Below, in pieces: positions 42,281 through 51,052 of a stretch of DNA of 64,000 bases. Origin of the DNA: Flavobacterium sp. CECT 9288. Its GTDB lineage: Bacteria; Bacteroidota; Bacteroidia; Flavobacteriales; Flavobacteriaceae. The stretch spans positions 3,225,501 through 3,289,500 of the forward strand of contig NZ_OU957226.1 in assembly GCF_918731615.1 (NCBI RefSeq), written 5' to 3'. The notes under the pieces were generated by a model that had not been told where the DNA came from, made no database searches, and worked only from the letters and a program-made list of their open reading frames with translations. How positions within the stretch are numbered: the first letter of the stretch is position 1; each line of letters starts with the position of its first letter. Position numbers and translations under genes: made by a program.

Positions 42281-43154
42281 AAGAAATCTTGCGCTCATTG
42301 GCGCTACACTGGTCTCTATTATTTACGGTGTAACCTTTACCATTGCTAAGGATGTTATGCCTTTCTATATAGATGCGTATGGGTTTATTTTGCTGCGTGT
42401 AGGTGGCTCGGTACTTTTGTTTTGGCTAATTTGGCTTTTTATGCCTAAGGAGAAAATTGAGATTGGTGATTTCCCTCGAATTATAGCGGCAGCTTTTTTT
42501 GGTGTGGCCTTTAATATGCTTACTTTTTTTAAAGGATTAAGCTTGACTTCGCCCATAAGTGCAGCGGTAATTATGGTATCAACCCCAATGATTGTATTGA
42601 CACTTTCGGCCATTATCATGAAGGAACGCATGCAAAAGAGAAAAGTTTTTGGAATCATCCTAGGACTTATAGGAACTGCTTTTTTAATTTTATACGGCAA
42701 ATCTATTGGTAATGCTACCAATGCTGGATTGGGGAATTTCCTCGTTTTGGTCAATGCCATTTCGTATGGGTTCTATCTTATTGTAGTCAAAAAATTGATG
42801 GATAAATACAATGCTTTTACGTTTGTAAAATGGATTTATTTGTTTGGTTTTTTAATGGTTTTGCCTTTTGGCTGGAGCCAATTTCAAGCCGTTGATTGGG
42901 CTATAGTACCCGCAGCTATTGGATGGAAAATAGGATTTGTGGTGATTTTTTCGACTTTCTTCACCTATTTATTGAATTTGCTTTCGATGAAAGAATTAAA
43001 ACCAACAACCGTGGCCGTTTTTATTTATTTACAACCTTTATTTGCAACCATTTTTGCCATCAGTTTGGGTAAGGATGAGTTGAGTTTGGTAAAAATTGGT
43101 TCGGCAGTTTTGATTTTTATTGGCGTTTATTTGGTGACGATGAAAAAGAACTAG
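42273..43154 (+). CDS. EamA/DMT-family transporter
   Basis: A 293-residue inner-membrane protein with ten hydrophobic helices arranged as two EamA repeats (about 5-135 and 148-290). Family features are visible: ...TVAVFIYLQPLFATIFAISLGKDEL at the end of the second repeat and PISAAVIMVSTPMIVLTLSAIIMKE in the first. Members export metabolites or amino acids; the substrate is unknown. The ATG at 42273 overlaps the last codons of the ArsC-like gene (ATGTCTAA), so the two are translationally coupled. Confidence 0.9.
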   Translation: MSKRNLALIGATLVSIIYGVTFTIAKDVMPFYIDAYGFILLRVGGSVLLFWLIWLFMPKEKIEIGDFPRIIAAAFFGVAFNMLTFFKGLSLTSPISAAVIMVSTPMIVLTLSAIIMKERMQKRKVFGIILGLIGTAFLILYGKSIGNATNAGLGNFLVLVNAISYGFYLIVVKKLMDKYNAFTFVKWIYLFGFLMVLPFGWSQFQAVDWAIVPAAIGWKIGFVVIFSTFFTYLLNLLSMKELKPTTVAVFIYLQPLFATIFAISLGKDELSLVKIGSAVLIFIGVYLVTMKKN

Positions 43155-43314
43155 TTTACAGTGAGCAGTTGCAGTTGGCAGTTGTGAAAAGTAGTCTACA
43201 ATAATGAGATTTGGTTACGAATTTGATTGCTGAAAACTGCAGACCAAACACTAAAAACTGAGACTGAGACTGAAAAAGTTTTTCCTTATCTTTGAGCTCT
43301 TTTTATAAAATGAT

Positions 43315-44175
43315 ATGATACAATCAATGACCGGTTTTGGTAAAGCGACTTTGCAACTACCAACCAAAAAAATAACAGTCGAAGTAAAATCCTTGAACAG
43401 TAAAGGTTTGGATTTAAATGTACGCATGCCTTCGCTGTACCGCGAAATGGAACTGAGTTTGCGCAACCAAATTGCGCTGAAACTCGAACGCGGAAAAGTA
43501 GATTTTTCTGTTTTTATAGAAAGTACTGCCGAACAAACTTCTACCAAAGTCAACGTACCGATTGTGAAAGCATATATGGATCAACTTAAAGAAATTTGTA
43601 ACGAAGGATACGAAACAGAGTTGATGAAAATGGCTATTAGAATGCCAGACGCCATGAAAATAGAACGCGAAGAAATTGACGAAAACGATTGGATTCAAAT
43701 TCAAACCGTTATTGAAGAGGCGTTGCAAAACATCTTGAATTTTAGAAGAGATGAAGGTATGTCACTTGAAAAAGAATTTCAATTGCGTATTGGCAACATT
43801 CGTCAATACATGACAGAAACTTTGGCGCTTGATCCAGAGCGTGTGCAAGCCATAAAAGATCGTTTGCAAACTGCTATTGCTGAATTGAAAGTGAATGTTG
43901 ATGAAAATCGATTTGAACAAGAATTGATTTACTACTTAGAGAAACTAGACATCACCGAAGAAAAAGTACGTTTGACGAATCACCTCGATTACTTCCTAGA
44001 AACTATCAACGGAACCGAAGCTAACGGTAGAAAATTAGGTTTTATCACTCAAGAAATGGGACGTGAAATCAACACGATGGGGTCCAAATCAAATCACGCA
44101 CAAATGCAAAAATTAGTCGTTCAAATGAAAGACGAATTGGAGAAAATTAAAGAACAGGTGTTGAATGTTTTGTAG
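43315..44175 (+). CDS. yicC: YicC/YloC family endoribonuclease
   Basis: A 286-residue protein with the invariant start MIQSMTGFGKA, the N-terminal YicC domain (VEVKSLNSKGLDLNVRMPSLYREMELSLRN) and the C-terminal domain signature (LDITEEKVRLTNHLDYFLETI, GRKLGFITQEMGREINTMGSKSNHA). Members have been described as RNases acting on small RNAs and mRNA. The usual neighbour gmk follows, here separated from it by an inserted hypothetical gene. The spacer upstream contains CAGTTGCAGTTGGCAGTTG-type short repeats. Confidence 0.94.
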   Translation: MIQSMTGFGKATLQLPTKKITVEVKSLNSKGLDLNVRMPSLYREMELSLRNQIALKLERGKVDFSVFIESTAEQTSTKVNVPIVKAYMDQLKEICNEGYETELMKMAIRMPDAMKIEREEIDENDWIQIQTVIEEALQNILNFRRDEGMSLEKEFQLRIGNIRQYMTETLALDPERVQAIKDRLQTAIAELKVNVDENRFEQELIYYLEKLDITEEKVRLTNHLDYFLETINGTEANGRKLGFITQEMGREINTMGSKSNHAQMQKLVVQMKDELEKIKEQVLNVL

Positions 44176-44190
44176 CTTAAATTTTTTGAA

Positions 44191-45066
44191 ATGAAGAGAG
44201 TTATTTTACTGTTTTTTCTAATAACATCAACTTGTTTTTCACAACAAAAAAACATTTCAATTGAAAGTTTCAGGACTAATGATAGAATTTTTTACGGTTC
44301 AATTGATGATAAGTATGACATTACAATTTATTTAAAAGTAGAAAATTTTTCAGAAGATCATTTATATGTTTATTCAGTTAAAGGCTGGTACTATTACAAT
44401 AAAGTTAAGAAAATGATTCCTTTAGTTGGCATTTATAATCCAATGAAAGGAATGACATTGTTTAACACTACTGATAAAGTTTTCGAAAAGAAAATATTGG
44501 ATTTTGATTTTTCAGGCATTGTTTGGGATAAATTAGAAGAAATTGAAAATTTAAAAAAATATAATGAAAAATTTTTCATTTCAAATAATCCAACTGAGAA
44601 TAATACCTGGTCAAATAATACTAAAAATCTAAAAGTAACTATTAATAATGAATTACAAGATATCTATGTTTTTGAAGATTTTAAGTTTTTAAAAATAGAT
44701 AATTCAGTAATTAATCTTTCAAATTATCACATAGGTTACAAGAACTTAGAAATTATTTCAAAGAAATTATCTACTTTAGAAACACGGTTATTATTAAAAT
44801 ACGAACAAGCAGGAAATCCAAACATTCAAGGAAACTGCGGCGGAGCAACCGATTTCGGTTACATAATTTTAGTCATTAATAATAAAAAGGAGTTAATTCA
44901 ATTTGAAGAAATAGAAATAGAAAATTGTAGAGGATTTATTTATTCAGAAAATTTACAACAAAACAATAAAAAAATACTCCAATATAAAATCACAGATTCA
45001 AGTGATGATAAAGAAATTAGTAAAATCATCACGATTGATATTGAATCCATAAGACTTATAAAATAG
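44191..45066 (+). CDS. Hypothetical secreted protein inserted between yicC and gmk
   Basis: A 291-residue protein with a signal peptide (MKRVILLFFLITSTCFSQQ). The rest is rich in Asn, Lys and Ile and has no motif that I recognise; one cysteine pair is present in GNCGGATDFGY and EIENCRGF. Base composition is visibly lower in G+C than that of yicC and gmk. Only 15 bases separate it from yicC and 10 from gmk, so it is transcribed in their operon yet looks foreign to it. Probably a recent insertion. Confidence 0.65.
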   Translation: MKRVILLFFLITSTCFSQQKNISIESFRTNDRIFYGSIDDKYDITIYLKVENFSEDHLYVYSVKGWYYYNKVKKMIPLVGIYNPMKGMTLFNTTDKVFEKKILDFDFSGIVWDKLEEIENLKKYNEKFFISNNPTENNTWSNNTKNLKVTINNELQDIYVFEDFKFLKIDNSVINLSNYHIGYKNLEIISKKLSTLETRLLLKYEQAGNPNIQGNCGGATDFGYIILVINNKKELIQFEEIEIENCRGFIYSENLQQNNKKILQYKITDSSDDKEISKIITIDIESIRLIK

Positions 45067-45076
45067 TGCAAAACAA

Positions 45077-45649
45077 ATGAAAAAAGGAAAATTAATCGTA
45101 TTCTCGGCACCGTCAGGATCAGGAAAAACTACTATAGTTAGGCATTTATTAAAGCAAGAAGACTTGAATTTAGAGTTTTCGATATCAGCTGCTACACGAG
45201 AAGCTCGTGGTGAAGAAGTAAGTGGCAAGGATTACTATTTTATGTCATTAAAAGATTTTAAAACGCACATTAAAAACGAGGATTTCGTAGAATGGGAAGA
45301 AGTCTACAGAGACAATTTTTACGGAACTTTAAAAAGCGAAGTAGAACGTATCTGGGCACTCGGTAAAAATGTAATTTTTGATATTGATGTAGCCGGCGGA
45401 TTGCGCATCAAGCATAAATTTCCCGAAGAAACTCTTGCTGTTTTTGTAAAACCACCAAGCGTGGATGAACTCAAAAGACGATTAAAGGAACGATCCACTG
45501 AAAGTGATGACAAAATCAATATGCGTATCGCTAAAGCATCTGTAGAACTTGCAACTGCTCCACAATTTGATGTGATTATCAAGAACTACGATTTGCCAGT
45601 TGCTCTAGAAGAAGCGTATCAATTGGTGAAGGATTTTGTAAAGGATTAA
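45077..45649 (+). CDS. gmk: Guanylate kinase
   Basis: Phosphorylates GMP to GDP with ATP, in the cytoplasm. 190 residues with the P-loop APSGSGKTT (11-19), the GMP-binding segment SAATREARGEEVSGKDYYFMS, YGTLKSEVE, FDIDVAGGLRIK and RLKERSTES, all standard. Its last codons are duplicated downstream at 45763-45801. It belongs to the yicC-gmk-nadD neighbourhood common in this group. Confidence 0.97.
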   Translation: MKKGKLIVFSAPSGSGKTTIVRHLLKQEDLNLEFSISAATREARGEEVSGKDYYFMSLKDFKTHIKNEDFVEWEEVYRDNFYGTLKSEVERIWALGKNVIFDIDVAGGLRIKHKFPEETLAVFVKPPSVDELKRRLKERSTESDDKINMRIAKASVELATAPQFDVIIKNYDLPVALEEAYQLVKDFVKD

Positions 45650-45848
45650 AATTATTACACAAAGATTCGCAAAGAAAAAAAAGAGATTCACAAAGCATTA
45701 AAAATTTTTCGTGAATGTTTGCGAAAAGCTAATATATGAAGAATTTGCCTATTGCAATTGAGGAAGCGTATCAATTGGTGAAGGATTTTGTAAAGGATTA
45801 AAATTATTACACAAAGATTCACAAAGAAAAAAAGAGATACACAAAGCT
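45611..45848 (+). repeat. Tandem direct repeat of the gmk 3' end
   Basis: A 58-base stretch (45611-45668) including the gmk stop codon recurs identically at 45763-45820, a 152-base offset; similarity continues through CAAAGAAAAAAAGAGAT.CACAAAGC. Between the copies lie CACAAAG-type short repeats. Confidence 0.85.
45736..45801 (+). pseudogene. Duplicated C-terminal fragment of gmk
   Basis: Twenty-one codons from an ATG encode MKNLPIAIEEAYQLVKDFVKD, against the gmk ending KNYDLPVALEEAYQLVKDFVKD. It is a partly diverged copy of the gmk 3' end, not an independent gene, although it retains ATG and stop. Confidence 0.75.
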
Positions 45849-45909
45849 TTTAAAAATCCTTCTCGAAACTTTTAAAAGCTTTTGCGAACCTTTGCGAAAC
45901 AAAATAAAT

Positions 45910-46491
45910 ATGAAAATCGGACTTTATTTCGGAACGTTTAATCCCATTCATGTTGGGCATCTTATCATTGCCAATCACATGGCAGAGCACTCTGATTTAG
46001 ATCAGGTTTGGATGGTGGTTACGCCACATAATCCTTTGAAGAAAAAAAGCACACTACTTGATGATTATCACCGTTTGCAAATGGTGTTTCTAGCTACTGA
46101 GGATTTTCCAAAAATCAAACCATCGGATATTGAATTTAAGCTACCGCAACCTAATTATACGGTAAATACTCTTGTGCACTTAGAGGAAAAATATCCTAAC
46201 TACGAATTCTCTTTAATCATGGGAGAAGACAATTTGAAGTCGCTACACAAATGGAAAAACTACGAAGTAATCCTTGAGCGTCATGATATTTATGTGTACC
46301 CACGAATCTCATCCGAAGAGGAAAACTTGGAGTTTAAAAACCATCCAAAAATACATTTGATTGATGCTCCGGTTGTAGAGATTTCAGCAACTTTCATACG
46401 TGACAACATTAAAAAAGGCAAAAACATTCAACCGCTGTTGCCCGCAAAAGTTTGGGAGTACATTGATCATAATAATTTTTATAAGAAATAA
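45910..46491 (+). CDS. nadD: Nicotinate-nucleotide adenylyltransferase
   Basis: Joins ATP and nicotinate mononucleotide to make deamido-NAD in NAD synthesis. 193 residues with the adenylyltransferase motif FGTFNPIHVGHLIIANHM, WMVVTPHNPLKKK, LIMGEDNLKSLHKWKNY and VEISATFIRDNIKKG (the ISxTxIR motif). Start at 45910 (MKIGLYFG) chosen over an upstream ATG inside repetitive spacer DNA. Downstream of gmk across the tandem repeat. Confidence 0.95.
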   Translation: MKIGLYFGTFNPIHVGHLIIANHMAEHSDLDQVWMVVTPHNPLKKKSTLLDDYHRLQMVFLATEDFPKIKPSDIEFKLPQPNYTVNTLVHLEEKYPNYEFSLIMGEDNLKSLHKWKNYEVILERHDIYVYPRISSEEENLEFKNHPKIHLIDAPVVEISATFIRDNIKKGKNIQPLLPAKVWEYIDHNNFYKK

Positions 46492-46493
46492 AA

Positions 46494-47387
46494 TCAAAAA
46501 ACCTTTTTCAACTCTACTTGAATATTCTCAAAAATAGTACTCAAATTATCATTTTTACCTGACAAGACATAAACAGCTGTGCTAGGCATTTGTTTACTAT
46601 TCCACAACATTTGAATTTTGTTTTCGGCTAGTAACTTTTTTGCATTAATATCCCAAACTACTCCTATTCCTGTATTTCTCGAAATGATTTCAATCATTTC
46701 ATATTCAGACGGAATGATATAGTTAGGAACCATCGACGGTCTTTTTTTATTAAAGACATGCAACCAAAATAATTTGATATGCGGAATTTGAGCATTGTGA
46801 CTGTACCATTTTTGATCGTTTAGCCAATGTTCAATAGCCGCAAAATCTTTTAGTTTTATACTAGCTTTTAATGGCGTAACATCAATTTCTGATGATCCTA
46901 TAATAACCTGTTTGATCTCACCTACTTTTTTCTGAATGGTATCAAAAGTGTCATATTGTTGAGTAACTACCGCAAAATCAAGTTTTTTTTCGTTCACCAA
47001 TTCAAACAACGTGTCATTGTCATGAAAACTAAAGTCAATATACTCAAACTTTGACACCAGAGCACTACCCAAGCTAGACATTAAATGTTTAGAAATTCCT
47101 ATTGAAATTAACCGATTGGCGTTGAATGCTTTGGCTCGAAAACCATTTTCTACATTTTCCAATCGGTCTAATGCTTCAATGATTAAATTATTGAGTAACT
47201 TAGCGTATTCTGTAGGTTCTACACCTTTTGACTTTCTATTGAAAAGCTTGTACCCCACGTGCGCTTCTAGCATGGATATTTGCTGACTCACAGCGGGCTG
47301 ACTGATAAACAACTCTTTGGCAGCCGCAGAAAAATTTCCGTTTTTGTACACTGATTTAAAGGTTCGGTACCATTCTAGATTGACCAT
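46494..47387 (-). CDS. LysR-family transcriptional regulator
   Basis: A 297-residue regulator. The N-terminal winged HTH is clear (MVNLEWYRTFKSVYKNGNF then SAAAKELFISQPAVSQQISMLEAHVGYKLFNRKSKGVEPT). The C-terminal effector domain is recognisable but divergent (RLISIGISKHLMSSLGSAL, FAVVTQQYDTFD). The start at 47387 removes a spurious 53-residue upstream extension. It is divergent from the DJ-1-like gene across 86 bases that contain both -7 elements and a 14-bp palindrome, so it probably controls itself and that gene. It ends 2 bases from the convergent nadD. Confidence 0.88.
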   Translation of the reverse strand: MVNLEWYRTFKSVYKNGNFSAAAKELFISQPAVSQQISMLEAHVGYKLFNRKSKGVEPTEYAKLLNNLIIEALDRLENVENGFRAKAFNANRLISIGISKHLMSSLGSALVSKFEYIDFSFHDNDTLFELVNEKKLDFAVVTQQYDTFDTIQKKVGEIKQVIIGSSEIDVTPLKASIKLKDFAAIEHWLNDQKWYSHNAQIPHIKLFWLHVFNKKRPSMVPNYIIPSEYEMIEIISRNTGIGVVWDINAKKLLAENKIQMLWNSKQMPSTAVYVLSGKNDNLSTIFENIQVELKKVF

Positions 47388-47390
47388 GAT

Positions 47391-47404
47391 ATAAATATAT
47401 TTAT
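47391..47404. promoter_or_regulatory. Palindrome, candidate LysR operator
   Basis: ATAAATATATTTAT is a perfect 14-base palindrome with TnA spacing like a LysR box, lying between the regulator's -7 element and its ATG. Being pure A+T, it could also be chance in this composition. Confidence 0.35.
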
Positions 47405-47406
47405 CA

Positions 47407-47414
47407 CAAACATA
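47407..47414 (-). promoter_or_regulatory. -7 element of the LysR gene
   Basis: TATGTTTG on the minus strand, about 20 bases before the LysR ATG, fits TAnnTTTG. Confidence 0.45.
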
Positions 47415-47448
47415 ATTTAAATTATTTTTACTGATAGCATAATCGCCG

Positions 47449-47456
47449 TAAATTTG
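47449..47456 (+). promoter_or_regulatory. -7 element of the DJ-1-like gene
   Basis: TAAATTTG, 17 bases before the ATG at 47474, fits TAnnTTTG. Confidence 0.5.
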
Positions 47457-47473
47457 TACAAAGAAATTACAAG

Positions 47474-48244
47474 ATGAAAAAAATCGCATTATTTGCATTA
47501 CTAGTATTAACAATGGGTTGTTTATCAGCAACAGCACAAAAAACAAAAAAAACTAAGATGAAAAAAGTATTATTCGTTCTAACTAGTCATTCTGAACTAG
47601 GGAACACAGGAGAAAAAACAGGATTTTGGATTGAAGAATTCGCTGCGCCTTATTATGAGTTAGCAGATAAAGGAGTGATCATTGATATTGCATCACCACT
47701 AGGAGGACAGCCACCAATTGACCCAAAAAGTTCAGATCCATCTTCGGCAACTGAAGACACTAAAAGATTTGATAAAGATACTGAACTACAAGCTAAACTA
47801 GGTAAAACACACAAATTAGCTGATGTTAAACAAGCTGACTATGATGCTGTTTTTTATCCAGGAGGTCATGGTCCATTATGGGATTTAGCAACTGATGCGA
47901 ACTCTAGTGCATTGATTGAATCTTTTTATACCAATAACAAACCTGTTGCTTTTGTATGTCACTCACCAGCAGTGTTGAAAAACGTAAAAGTAAACGGAGA
48001 ATTCTTAGTTAAAGGTAAAAATGTAACCGGATTTTCTAATACCGAGGAAGAAGCAGTGGGATTGACAAATGTTGTTCCATTTTTATTAGAAGATGCCTTG
48101 AAAGCTAACGGTGCTACTTATTCAAAAATAGGAGATTGGCAGCCTTACGCTGTAGAAGATGGTTTGCTAATCACAGGTCAAAATCCAGCTTCGTCAAAAT
48201 TAGTAGCCGAAAAATTACTGGCTCAATTAAATTCAAAAAAATAA
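47474..48244 (+). CDS. Exported DJ-1/PfpI-family protein (Hsp31-like)
   Basis: A 256-residue protein with a signal peptide (MKKIALFALLVLTMGCLSATA). The class I glutamine-amidotransferase-like fold shows the glutamate region SELGNTGEKTGFWIEEF, YPGGHGPLWDL and nucleophile Cys162 in AFVCHSPAVL. Related proteins act as glyoxalase III or deglycase-type enzymes or chaperones. Export to the periplasm is less common in the family. Divergent from a LysR regulator that probably controls it; a YqhD-type aldehyde reductase follows, so a role in reactive-carbonyl defence is a reasonable inference. Confidence 0.85.
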   Translation: MKKIALFALLVLTMGCLSATAQKTKKTKMKKVLFVLTSHSELGNTGEKTGFWIEEFAAPYYELADKGVIIDIASPLGGQPPIDPKSSDPSSATEDTKRFDKDTELQAKLGKTHKLADVKQADYDAVFYPGGHGPLWDLATDANSSALIESFYTNNKPVAFVCHSPAVLKNVKVNGEFLVKGKNVTGFSNTEEEAVGLTNVVPFLLEDALKANGATYSKIGDWQPYAVEDGLLITGQNPASSKLVAEKLLAQLNSKK

Positions 48245-48337
48245 GAGAAAGTCGCTAAGATACTGAGAAGCTATGTTGCTAAGCTTTAAAAACTTAGTAT
48301 TTTAGTAACTTAGTAACTCTTTAAAAATTAAAACATC

Positions 48338-49501
48338 ATGTTAAACTTCGAATTATACAATCCTACCAATTTAGTTTTTGGAAAAGGACAAATAGAAAAA
48401 CTATCCACGCTAGTGCCTCAAGGAGCTAAAATTCTTTTGGCGTACGGTGGTGGAAGTATTTTCAAAAATGGTATTCACGAGCAAGTGATCAACAATCTAA
48501 AAGGTTTTGAAATCATTGAATTTGGCGGAATCGAACCCAATCCGCATTTTGAAACTTTGATGAAAGCGGTTGACGTAATTAAGGAACAAAACATTGATTT
48601 CATTCTTGCCGTTGGTGGAGGATCTGTAATTGATGGGGTGAAATTTATTTCAGCAGCTGTTCATTTTGAGGGAAATCCAATGGAAATTCTGCAAAAAAGA
48701 TTGTTGATTAAGGACCTGTCTAAAGTAATTCCTTTTGGAACAGTCCTTACATTGCCAGCAACAGGAAGCGAGATGAATTCTGGTTCAGTTGTTACTATTC
48801 AAGCTACCCAAGAGAAATTGGCTTTTGGTGGTTCCGCATTATTCCCAAAATTTTCTATTTGTGATCCAACAGTCATTCAATCGTTACCAAAAAGACAATT
48901 GCAAAATGGTGTTGTAGATGCGTACACTCACGTTTTGGAACAATATTTAACTTATCCGCATGAAGGTTTTTTACAAGATCGTATTGCCGAAAGTATATTA
49001 CAAACCTTAATTCAAGTAGGTCCTGAAGTAGTTGAAAATCCATCAGATTACGCCTTGGCTTCTAACTTTATGTGGAGTTGTACCATGGCATTGAACGGTT
49101 TAATTCAAAAAGGAGTTCCATCTGATTGGGCTACGCACATGATTGGTCACGAGCTTACGGCTTTGTACGGAATTGATCATGCCAGAACGTTAGCAGTAGT
49201 TGGTCCAAATTTGTACCGCGTCATGTTTGAAACCAAAAAAGGAAAATTAGCACAATACGGAAAACGTATTTTCAATTTAACGGGTTCTGAGGATGAAATT
49301 GCAAACGAAGCGATCAAAAAAACAGTAGCCTTTTTTCATACCATGGGAATGGACACTAAATTGTCAGACTACACTAAAGAGTACGATAAAACTGCTGATT
49401 TCATAGTAGACCGCTTTAAAGAAAGAGGTTGGTTAGGATTAGGAGAAAAACAAAACATCACTTTAGAAAAAGTAAAAGCCATTGTTGAAATGAGTTATTA
49501 A
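48338..49501 (+). CDS. yqhD: YqhD-type iron-containing alcohol dehydrogenase / aldehyde reductase
   Basis: A 387-residue group III alcohol dehydrogenase. The cofactor motif AVGGGSVIDGVK and metal ligands Asp194, His198 (GVVDAYTHVLEQY), His267 (WATHMIGHEL) and His281 (YGIDHARTLAVV) fall at the numbers known for E. coli YqhD, an NADPH-dependent reductase of short and lipid-derived aldehydes. The DJ-1-like gene precedes it by 93 bases of ACTTAGTA-type repeats. Together they suggest an aldehyde-stress module controlled by the LysR gene; E. coli yqhD is likewise controlled by a regulator encoded next to it. Confidence 0.9.
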   Translation: MLNFELYNPTNLVFGKGQIEKLSTLVPQGAKILLAYGGGSIFKNGIHEQVINNLKGFEIIEFGGIEPNPHFETLMKAVDVIKEQNIDFILAVGGGSVIDGVKFISAAVHFEGNPMEILQKRLLIKDLSKVIPFGTVLTLPATGSEMNSGSVVTIQATQEKLAFGGSALFPKFSICDPTVIQSLPKRQLQNGVVDAYTHVLEQYLTYPHEGFLQDRIAESILQTLIQVGPEVVENPSDYALASNFMWSCTMALNGLIQKGVPSDWATHMIGHELTALYGIDHARTLAVVGPNLYRVMFETKKGKLAQYGKRIFNLTGSEDEIANEAIKKTVAFFHTMGMDTKLSDYTKEYDKTADFIVDRFKERGWLGLGEKQNITLEKVKAIVEMSY

Positions 49502-49528
49502 ACTTCACTCATACTTTTATAGCATAAA

Positions 49529-49560
49529 AAAAGGCGTTCTCTAAAATAGGGAACGCCTTT
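49529..49560. terminator. Hairpin after yqhD
   Basis: A perfect 10-bp G+C-rich stem (AAAGGCGTTC 49530-49539 with GAACGCCTTT 49551-49560), 28 bases past the yqhD stop. The T-tract on the plus strand is short; the stronger one is on the minus strand. Most likely the yqhD terminator. Confidence 0.65.
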
Positions 49561-49747
49561 AACATTCTAAAATATAACTAACTCACTCAATTCAAACAAC
49601 TGTTAAAATACTGCTTACTAATTAACTATAACGTCTTAAAATTAAAAATAGTATACCATAACTAAAAAAAATATAATTATATTTTACTTTTTTAAGATAA
49701 ATTTTCAAAAAACTTAGTATCCACAATACCTCTGACAATAATTAAAT

Positions 49748-49779
49748 TTGTTTCATTAGACCTTTTTTAAGTACTTTTG
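49748..49779 (+). promoter_or_regulatory. gpsA promoter
   Basis: TTG (49748-49750), 21 bases, TACTTTTG (49772-49779), an exact match to the Flavobacterium consensus, 17 bases before the ATG. Confidence 0.65.
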
Positions 49780-49796
49780 ATTAAATTCAGTAAACA

Positions 49797-50792
49797 ATGA
49801 CCGATAATAAAAAATTTGCAGTAATTGGTGGTGGGAGTTGGGCTACAGCAATAGCTAAGATGCTTTGTGTAAATCTTGACGAAATAGCTTGGTACATGCG
49901 TAATGAAGCTGCAATTGAACATCTTAAAACCTATAAACACAATCCTAACTATTTGAGTTCGGTTGAGTTTGACGTTAAAAAACTAAAACTTACCAGTGAC
50001 ATCAACGAGGCAATAGCCTATGCTGATTATATCATCTTTGCTATTCCATCTGCCTTTCTTGGTGCAGAATTAGAAAAACTTACCGTTTCATTAGAAGATA
50101 AAATTATTTTTTCAGCCATAAAAGGAATTGTTCCAGAAACAAGCCTCATAGTGGGCGAACATTTTCATGTAAAATATGATATTCCGTATTACAATATTGG
50201 TGTCATAACAGGCCCTTGCCATGCCGAAGAGGTAGCTATGGAGCGCCTATCTTACCTCACCATTGCTTGCGGCGACCCTGATAAAGCCAAAACGGTGGCT
50301 AAAAATTTGTCTGGAAACTACATTAAGACAAAAATTACAGATGATATTATAGGTACTGAGTATGCTGCTATGCTAAAAAACATTTATGCTATAGCTGCAG
50401 GAATAGCACACGGTTTGGGGTATGGCGATAATTTTCAGTCTGTATTGATGAGTAATGGGATTCGCGAGATGAAAAAATTCATCAAAAAAGTACATCGCAT
50501 GAAACGCAACATCAACGACTCCGCTTATTTAGGTGATTTATTAGTGACCGGATACTCTGTTTTTTCTAGAAATAGAATGTTTGGAAATATGATAGGTAAA
50601 GGATATACTGTAAAGTCAGCCATGATGGAAATGAGTATGGTTTCTGAAGGGTATTATGCAGCCAAAAGCGCTTACAAACTCAATCAAGCTTATGGTGCCA
50701 AAACACCAATAATAGATGCTGTACATAGCATTTTATATGAAGGTCAAGATGCCAAGGCGGTATTTAAAAAACTAACCGACAAACTTGATTAG
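49797..50792 (+). CDS. gpsA: NAD(P)-dependent glycerol-3-phosphate dehydrogenase
   Basis: Makes sn-glycerol-3-phosphate from dihydroxyacetone phosphate for phospholipid synthesis. 331 residues with the Rossmann motif FAVIGGGSWATAIAK, IPSAFL, SAIKGIVPETSL, the substrate motif GPCHAEEVA and the catalytic Lys in GTEYAAMLKNIYAIAAGIAHGLGYGDN. The GPCHAEE form (instead of GPSFA.E) is, as I recall it, the Bacteroidetes variant. Own promoter; two mini membrane-protein genes follow. Confidence 0.95.
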   Translation: MTDNKKFAVIGGGSWATAIAKMLCVNLDEIAWYMRNEAAIEHLKTYKHNPNYLSSVEFDVKKLKLTSDINEAIAYADYIIFAIPSAFLGAELEKLTVSLEDKIIFSAIKGIVPETSLIVGEHFHVKYDIPYYNIGVITGPCHAEEVAMERLSYLTIACGDPDKAKTVAKNLSGNYIKTKITDDIIGTEYAAMLKNIYAIAAGIAHGLGYGDNFQSVLMSNGIREMKKFIKKVHRMKRNINDSAYLGDLLVTGYSVFSRNRMFGNMIGKGYTVKSAMMEMSMVSEGYYAAKSAYKLNQAYGAKTPIIDAVHSILYEGQDAKAVFKKLTDKLD

Positions 50793-50827
50793 TCTAGCAA
50801 CCGTATTCAAAATTTAAAATAAACCTC

Positions 50828-51031
50828 ATGAGTGAAAGATGGAAATATCAAATTACGATGGGTAGTATATGGGGAATAGTAATGACTGTTTTTAATGTTC
50901 TGTTTGACTTAAAAGAAACTCCACTAGCAGCACAAGTTGCCACTTCTGCTTTTTATTTAAAAGCTGTGGCTTATATTTTAGTAGGCATATTTGTTTTGGG
51001 GTATTACACCTGGAAATCAAAAGTTAAATGA
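50828..51031 (+). CDS. Small two-helix membrane protein, tandem copy 1
   Basis: A 67-residue protein: MSERWKYQITMGSIWG starts a first helix (about 10-27), and a second helix (about 43-61, AVAYILVGIFVLGYYTW) ends in basic residues. It resembles the next gene in the first residues (MSERWKxxxxxGxIWG) and overall plan. No family recognised. It lies 35 bases after gpsA. Confidence 0.6.
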   Translation: MSERWKYQITMGSIWGIVMTVFNVLFDLKETPLAAQVATSAFYLKAVAYILVGIFVLGYYTWKSKVK

Positions 51032-51052
51032 CAAAACTAAAAAAACATTTTT

